DNA of 64,000 nucleotides, taken from contig NW_024104365.1 of the NCBI RefSeq assembly GCF_003945595.2, positions 7,783,049 to 7,847,048 of the forward strand, in the 5' to 3' direction. Below, one piece after another: positions 57,539 through 64,000 of this stretch (positions are counted from its first letter, which is position 1; each line of letters opens with the position of its first letter). The position numbers and the translations under genes are program-made. Origin of the DNA: Pipra filicauda (lineage: Eukaryota; Chordata; Aves; Passeriformes; Pipridae). The notes under the pieces were generated by a model. That model saw nothing but the letters and a program-made list of their open reading frames with translations, was not told where the DNA came from and did no database searches.

Positions 57539-59126
57539 TAAAGACAAATATATCAGGTCTATGTGTGTGCTAGTGAGGATTTGGTTTACCTCTCATGGCT
57601 GGGTTGCCCTCATGCAAACCACTCTTAATCCTTCCTTTCTCACTCTTCCTCACTCCTCTCCCCAAAAAGCCCCCACATCTTGGTTATAGAGCCCCTGGCC
57701 CTTGCAATCCCACAGTGACCTGCATCAACACAGTCCTCAAAAGTTCATCACACCTCATGCTTCGAAGAGAAACTCGCTGCTAACAAACCGCTTGCAGTTA
57801 CCAATTAAAGCAGTAGCCAATATCTCAACTGGGTTTTTCTTAAATGTGCTAAACTGTTTCCTCCTTCAAACATCACAGAAAAGCTCTGTTCTCACTTTTA
57901 TCCTGCTAGCTCAGAAGTGCAGAGGGAAGAAAAGGTTTACACTGGGGTGAGACATTTGCAGCATGAAGGTCTTCGGTCCAGCCCTTGCTCCCAGCATTGT
58001 TTCTGTTACATGAAATAGCTGTTTAATGCAAAATAAAGAATCCTTTGAACAGGGCCTGGAGCCCACACCCACCTCATGTGATAAACTCATGAGTCACGTT
58101 GCTTCTTGCTCTTGCCTTCCCAGGGAACAGTTCATCCTTCCCTGCAGTTTGAAACTCCTATCCTTCAGCACTGCCATGGAGCTTTAACAGACCCAGTAAG
58201 GGTGGATGATGCTGAATTGATCGCTGAGCTAAAACTGATGGTTGCCAAGGTGCACGTGGCCTCCTGACCTAATTCTGTTTGTGATTTGCAGGCAGGATGT
58301 GCTCCTCTCTACTGCTACATACACTGCCTGCCTGCAGAAAGACTGATTTCCCTAAGCTGAATCCAACCAGGAAAAAAAACTGCGTGGGAGAGAGAAATGT
58401 AGCCTCTCCCAGAAAGGATGGATCTTCTGGCAGCTCTTAATGCTGTTTATTAAACATGCCACAGAATTAAGCATTCTCAAAGTCATGAAATAAAGGTTGT
58501 TCAGGTGAAAATGATAAATGAACCCTGGTTTAAAGGCAAGAGGAGTATATCTTTAATATTTAAAGGCCAGACACCACAAGGTAGACTAAATGGGAAAACT
58601 GTTAGGGAGGGGAAACAAACAGATGGGAAATAGCCTGTATCAATACACCACCAATGGGGACAATCATGATTATTTCAGCTTTTCGAGGACAAAATAAATA
58701 ACCCAATCAATGAAAAGCTTCACTAACAGAGAAGTTGGTAAAACATGACTGCTGCCTACACAGAGGTAGGGAGAGAGCATAACCCTGCACATCTGACATG
58801 GCTACAAGGGTCCTCAGCGCTCCTCCATCTTCAACTGAATTTCAATTTTGATCCCTGTCTCACGGAAAATAGAACAGAAAGGGTGTAAACAGGGCAAACA
58901 AATACAGTTATAAATAATAAAAGGATAAAAAATGGTTCACAAGTAGGGAAGGCAAATAAGACACTTGTATTGGTTTTGATTTTTGAAGAAAGAGCTGAAC
59001 TGAGACAATGAGTTTTAAAGGCAAAGCTGTTTAATTAACAAAAGAAAGCATTTTACATGTAATTAATCCATGGCATTTGGTGTCACATTCCATTACTGCA
59101 GCAAAATACCCAGCAATATGTAGGGA
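57539..59126. other. Intergenic stretch with candidate conserved block
   Basis: No gene is seen. The 58020-58350 block (gaactcatgagtcacg-like, gaattgatcgctgagctaaa, caaggtgcacgtggcctcct, cctaattctgtttgtgattt) is repeat-free with an E-box and CpGs and could be conserved. Confidence 0.38.
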
Positions 59127-59291
59127 TAAGTTGTGGATGCCCCATCCCTGGAAGTGTTCAAGAACAGGTTAGATGGGGCTTGAAGCAACCTGGGAAAGCA
59201 GAAGGTGTCCCTGTCCATGACAGGGGATGGAATGAGATGAGCTTTAAGGTCCCTTCTTACCCAAACCATTCCATGATTCTATAATTCTATG
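59127..59291 (+). mobile_element. CR1 LINE 3' end
   Basis: 'gtggatgccccatccctgga', 'gcttgaagcaacctgggaaa', 'ggtgtccctgtccatgacag' and 'ccttcttacccaaaccattc', then 'catgattctataattctatg'. Plus strand. Confidence 0.95.
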
Positions 59292-59663
59292 AAAAACTTC
59301 ACTCACATAAGCACTGCTTGTGTCAAGTTGTACTTAAAACAATCCCAACAGTTTGCAGTTGGTTTCATTCACCAGTAAGTAGATTATTAGGATGAGTTCT
59401 TAATATTTACCTGAATTTCACAATCCTTTTTTTCTTTTTTTTTTTTTTCCCCATACCAGCAATATTAAAATTGTGCACATATCTTCTTTGGCTTTGACTT
59501 ACATGTTTTATTTAAAAAATGTCACTTATGTGTTGTTCAGTATGAAATTATCTCTTCCAAGTGCTGTGTGATGGTGTTCAAACCAGACCTTCTGTGGCAT
59601 CTCCTTCATTACAGGCCCTTACAAACATGTTAGAGGATCAGCTCTGAGAAACAACATAGGTAG
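59292..59663. other. Unique intergenic stretch
   Basis: No gene is seen. There is a T-rich tract at about 59428-59450. Confidence 0.4.
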
Positions 59664-59750
59664 AGCTGATCCTGCCCTAGGGCTGGGGCATGGAAGAGGT
59701 GACCTTTTGAGGTCCCTTCCAGCCTTTGGAGTCTATGTTTCATTATTCTG
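59664..59750 (+). mobile_element. CR1 LINE 3' tip, 'GAGGTCCCTTCCAGCC' subfamily
   Basis: 'gctgatcctgccctagggct', 'aagaggtgaccttttgaggt' and 'cccttccagcctttggagtc', then 'tatgtttcattattctg'. This follows the CR1 variant ending gaggtcccttccagcccttg. Plus strand. Confidence 0.85.
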
Positions 59751-60815
59751 ATACAGCAAATTGCTGGGCCCCATTAAAATGATATAACACACATTTCTGG
59801 AGGTCCCAGGAGAGCTCATTAGAGTGAGGTGAGATTTTGGTTTAACCCTCTTTTTTTTTAATGTAGAAACCAACCAAAAAGTAACATGTAACCAACAAGA
59901 CAGAAACACACAGATAAACAAATATCCCATATCTATTGGAATCAAACCACCTTAAAATCATCCACTTTGAGATCTCCTTCTGCAACACCTTACTCTGACT
60001 CCAGTTAGAATTTGGTCACTGGAGAAGATGAACCTGATGTTGAACAATGTGTAAGTTTCTAACTGAGATTAGAGTTTTACTTCTAGATTCTCTGTTTCAG
60101 TAAGATCCAATTCTGAAAACATGTTTTTTCTTAGTCTAAGTTGCTTGTTCAAGTGAGCCAAGCCAGGCTACCACACTCTGAGTAGATATTATACCTAGAA
60201 TAACCATGGCAAAATAATACCAGAGGTGATCTTTGAGCATCCACAGAGAAGTGGGGAGAGCTGAGGTGACCATGGGGGCAGGAGAGTAAGTGGAGGGAGG
60301 GTGTGAGTCCACCACAAACTATGTAGGCTGGGGAAATTATCATTACTGAAGTTCTACTATAATTGCACATTTAGAAGGCAAAAACAGAAATGTTTTATAT
60401 TCACTGAGTGGTTTAAGTGTCGGCCGGAGGCAGAAATGAGCCTCTTTACTGTAAGAGCTGACTGAGTTTAGTTTGGAGTTTAAAGCTGATCATGTTTTAT
60501 AAACTCGATTTTTTTTTTCCTAGACACTGATAAAAACTGTAGAGAGCACATCTCCAGCACTGCTCTGTACAGGGACTAGTTGGATAAAGACACAGAGATT
60601 AGGGAATGTGGGTCAAAAACAGAGAAAACAGTCCTGACTGCTTGGAAGACTCATTGCTGCAGGCACTCACTGCTAAGAGGTTATAGGGGACAAATCATGA
60701 ATTGATCATTTCTGGATTTGTCAGTTTGCAGCAAAATTTGTAGGGAAAGAGCAGTAACTCTTTGTGATTCAGAAAGTAAAACTGTACGTGAACACTTAGA
60801 GTGGATAATGAAAAA
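59751..60815. other. Unique intergenic stretch
   Basis: No gene or clear repeat is seen in about 1 kb apart from T runs at 59850-59858 and 60509-60518. Confidence 0.4.
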
Positions 60816-60992
60816 TTCAGGCACTGGAACAGGCTGTCCAGGGTGGAATCACCATCCCTGGAAGAGTACAAAAGACATGTGGATGTGGCACTTGGAAATA
60901 GAGATTACTGGTAGTTTTGGCAGTGCTGGGTTGATGGTTGGACTCAATGACCTTAGAGGTCTTTTCCAACCACAACAATTCTATGATTCTAA
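60816..60992 (+). mobile_element. CR1 LINE 3' end, 'TTAGAGGTCTTTTCCAACC' subfamily
   Basis: 'ggcactggaacaggctgtcc', 'agacatgtggatgtggcact', 'ggttggactcaatgacctta' and 'gaggtcttttccaaccacaa', then 'caattctatgattctaa'. Plus strand. Confidence 0.95.
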
Positions 60993-61117
60993 ATATTCAA
61001 AAGTTGCTGCCTAATTTAAACCACCAGACATGTGTACACATACATGTAGATATTTGTTTTGTTTCTCAGACTAAGCTCGGCTCAACTCACTGTTACCAGG
61101 TTTAGGTGACGCTGATT

Positions 61118-61160
61118 TCACAGAATGACCGAATCACAGAATCAGCCGGGTTGGAAAGTT
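61118..61160 (-). mobile_element. CR1 LINE 3' tip
   Basis: 'ttcacagaatgaccgaatca' and 'cagaatcagccgggttggaa' form only the terminal repeat and the first conserved word, minus strand. Confidence 0.75.
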
Positions 61161-63332
61161 TGATTCATTCTCTTGCAGCTAATGAGACTGTTCATGATGT
61201 TAAACTTCTCACCAACAGGTAAGGTCCTATCTTCCAGCAGCCTCAGGCAGGGCTAACCAGTAATGAGATACCTATTTCCACCCCTCATTTTTATACATTT
61301 AAATGAGTACAGGTTTAAATTACAAAATCCAGAGTGGCTTTTCTCTCACCTGTTGGCAGTTATCCTTCCAGCCTTCAATCTTCCTTTTCTCATGCCCCAT
61401 GTTTTAATTTTTCCCATTGTTCTATAATCTAAATGTGATATTATAGATGGACTACCTATAATTTTAATTTTAATATATATATATTTTAATATATATCTAT
61501 AAGTTTAATTATAAATTAGAGGATTTTGCTGTCTGTTATTGCATGTCAACCACAGAATTCAAGGAGCCCACTGGAAGCTGCCAAATATCTAATCCCAGAG
61601 TTCTTCTTCATCCAACCCTTTTACATCACAGGATCACTCTTGGATATCAAGCTTCAGCATGCCCTGGCCTCCCACCTCTTCCCAGAATTTCTGTTCTCTG
61701 CTCTGCAAAATCAGTCACTTCTTTGTTCAGCAACAGAGGAGACCCTGTACCCAGATAGTTTCAAACTCTGTAGGATATTGGATGACACATGGAGACTAAA
61801 AGTGAAAAATTATCCAGCCTAAAGTGGCTAAAATTTAACATTTCTAGCTAAACTCTCAAATAAGACCCCAGAAGAACTAGGATCTCTTAGGCAAGATGGA
61901 GATCTTGGCTCTGCAATGACTGGACTCAAGCCCCAGGATCATTTATTTTCCTGAGACAGAGGAAGGACTCAGCTCATTTTCACTGTGCCTTCATTCCTTG
62001 TCCCACTGCCTGAGATGTGGCTACAAACCCAACTCTCAGCTGTCAGAGCCTCCTGAGCAGCTTTGACTTCACCCTTTGATTAAAGTCTTGCTTCCCTTGT
62101 GATAAATGTACCTGGTACTTGGTGGGAAGGGGATGAGAACATTTTGGGGAAAAATCTGGATTGCTTATGAATTTCTCTGTCACAATTATCTCCTACTAAT
62201 TATCTTCTCCCAATTTTAATACACTGAAGAGGACTACTTTAACTTTGGGAAGCAATCCCAAGTGATCCCAGCAGACCTGAAATCCTCAGCTTCATTACTA
62301 ATCCTGCATGAGGCTCTTTTCTTCCAGCAACAACTGCAAGATCAGGCCCATGACTAATGAAATTGCAAATTTAAAATGAGAAATGGAAGATAAGAGTTGA
62401 AGAGCATAAGCCAAAACAGAAGGATATTACATTCAGGTGAAATGTGAAGTGAAATAAGAGGCTGTTTGAGAAGAAAGAAGGACAAGGTGCTATCACAAAT
62501 AGAGAAACTAAGGGAAGGGAAAAATAAGTCAAAGTGATGATGGGGAGAAACTAAACAAGGGGAAACCAGAAAGCTTTTCTCTGCTTCCAAATCCACTTCT
62601 TTTCATTTGTCAGAATGATTTCCATTGGTGTAAAGGTATGCAAGAGCCAAGCCTGGGAGATTCATTCCACCTCATTACAAGCACAATTAGACACCTCTGT
62701 CATATTACCTCAAATTTTCTAAAGTCATGGGCCATTCTTGGCAGAGTTTATGCCATTCAGACCATACAATTAGAAATATATCATTTGAATAATGAAGAGT
62801 CAAACTTACCTTTTAAGCATCTCCCATCATTTTGGAATAAGAATTCATGAGCATTCTAATTTCTCTTTGCAATATTATTCAGAACCCATTTTTGTTTTCT
62901 TATCAAAGCTATTTAAAATCATGAACTTCACTGTGTGATAATTTGCTTTATAACACTTTTATTTCTCCTTTAAGGTTTTTATTATTAATGAGAATGCATT
63001 TTTTATAGCACAGAATACTGATATCTTTACTTATAGACAGTAGGAAAGTGTCATTTGATCATCTAATGACCTCTGGTGGATGAATCTAATTGACTCACAA
63101 ACACAAAATGTTTCACTCTGTTTTTAACTTGTATTGATTGCATTACTACAGGGCTGTGCACAGACAGCTTCTCTGGGCTGCAGAAATATCCAGGCTTTAA
63201 AAATAATCCTATCCAAACCCAGGAAGAAATGTCCCATGTCTCAAAGAACCTCGAGAGCTAAAACCAATAAAAATCTCTAATAATAAATACTCATCAGGTC
63301 TAACTTTGTCCAATTTTCTTCCTGTGATCCTA
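61161..63332. other. Long repeat-poor intergenic stretch
   Basis: About 2.1 kb with no supported gene. It has a (TA)n-rich patch at 61471-61500. Two overlapping plus frames at 61526-61822 (98 and 71 codons) have no recognisable domain. Confidence 0.4.
61471..61500. repeat. (TA)n-rich simple repeat
   Basis: Short arrays of tatata separated by tttta run across about 30 bp. Confidence 0.75.
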
Positions 63333-63592
63333 TGGGGAATGGCTTTAAACTGAAAGAGAGTAGGTTGTGATTAGGTATTAGGAAGAAATTCTTCCCTGTG
63401 AGGGTGGGGAGGCCCTGGCAGAGATTGCCCAGAGAAGCTGTGGCTGCCCCATTCCTGGAAGTGTCCAAGACCATGTTGGATGGGGCTTGGAGCAACCTGG
63501 GATAGTGGAAGGTGTCCCTGCTCATGGAAGGGAGTTGGAGCTGGATGATCTTTAAGGTCCCTTCCAAACGAAACCGTTCCATGATTCTGTGA
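63333..63592 (+). mobile_element. CR1 LINE 3' end (about 260 bp)
   Basis: 'ggggaatggctttaaactga', 'ttaggaagaaattcttccct', 'gaagctgtggctgccccatt', 'gagcaacctgggatagtgga' and 'ggtcccttccaaacgaaacc', then 'gttccatgattctgtgat'. Plus strand. Well preserved, so probably among the younger copies. Confidence 0.96.
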
Positions 63593-64000
63593 TCTCAAAG
63601 GCTCTTTTTCCTGTGCATTTGTTAGCAGACACCTGGGCAATGTGGTTGCTCCTCTTTTCCTCGCGTGCACACCTCTCAAGCTGTATTTTTGCACCACACC
63701 CTACGTATCTCATCACCTCTCCGCCTTTCCCTGAGAGAAACATTTTAAATACCTCTTTTCAAAATACAGTGAGTTAATTTCACGCAAATGAAGGGATGCT
63801 TTTCCTGCAAACTCTGGTTCTCTCTGGTTCCCTTGGAAGGAAAAAAATTACAAAGCAAAGGGAGAGGTAGTTCAGTGGTGTTAAATCGTTATGTGAAACG
63901 TTTTAGAAGCTGAGGTACATGGACAATCAGTGAAAAAGTTAATGAACAAGTCTTAACCTGCAGATCAGCATGCAGAGAAATCATAAAATAATGCAATCAC
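63593..64000. other. Unique intergenic stretch to the window end
   Basis: No gene is seen. Short frames on both strands at 63552-63777 lack any known domain. Confidence 0.4.

Noticed and set aside
63277..63743. Three minus frames of 63-108 codons
   Set aside because: They are antisense readings of the CR1 at 63333-63592.
1..64000. Endogenous retrovirus or LTR pairs
   Set aside because: I looked for paired direct repeats with TG...CA ends, primer-binding sites and retroviral protein motifs and saw none.
1..64000. tRNA, rRNA, CRISPR arrays or bacterial-type operons
   Set aside because: No such structures are visible; the content is that of vertebrate intergenic DNA.

Overview
The window looks like a piece of a bird nuclear genome, probably a neoavian and possibly a passerine bird, that contains no protein-coding gene I can support. 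The main evidence is about 40 truncated copies of CR1, the dominant avian non-LTR retrotransposon. Most keep the recognisable CR1 3' end, with short ATTCTATG-type terminal repeats next to the conserved block that reads GGTCCCTTCCAACCCAAACC on the sense strand. Base composition is AT-rich and CpG-poor, with many A/T tracts and short microsatellites, as expected of intergenic or deep intronic vertebrate DNA. No rRNA, tRNA, CRISPR array, LTR retrovirus or bacterial-type gene is visible. Most open frames are short and arise by chance or lie inside CR1 copies.

Layout: CR1 copies occur on both strands across the whole window in roughly equal numbers, from tips of about 45 bp to pieces of about 700 bp. 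The most informative are 2529-3245, 12611-13188 (encoding the C-terminal end of CR1 ORF2), 27987-28430 (with a second CR1 nested inside), 31590-32209 (reverse-transcriptase start region of ORF2) and 32210-32492 (a different CR1 subfamily abutting it). Older, strongly decayed CR1/L3-type copies are likely at 48330-49620 and 16840-17090. Microsatellites sit at 9386-9442, 24012-24110, 29322-29391, 49751-49789 and 56318-56834, among others.

The parts not explained by CR1 are the more interesting ones. A non-CR1 repeat of about 245 bp occurs as two inverted arms (6013-6255 and 6955-7203), with an extra partial copy at 6900-6951. A single CpG-rich island (about 39300-39640) stands out from the CpG-poor window and is followed by an AT-rich, homeodomain-site-like stretch. 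Several repeat-free blocks (for example 5540-5800, 14550-14830, 24400-24660, 26290-26575, 39980-40230, 41330-41670, 55180-55890 and 58020-58350) have the look of conserved non-coding elements. That reading rests on appearance only and needs cross-species alignment.

No genes here can be said to work together. If the non-coding blocks are real enhancers, the window would be part of the regulatory neighbourhood of a gene outside it. I found no convincing new biological system; the inverted repeat and the isolated CpG island are the best leads.
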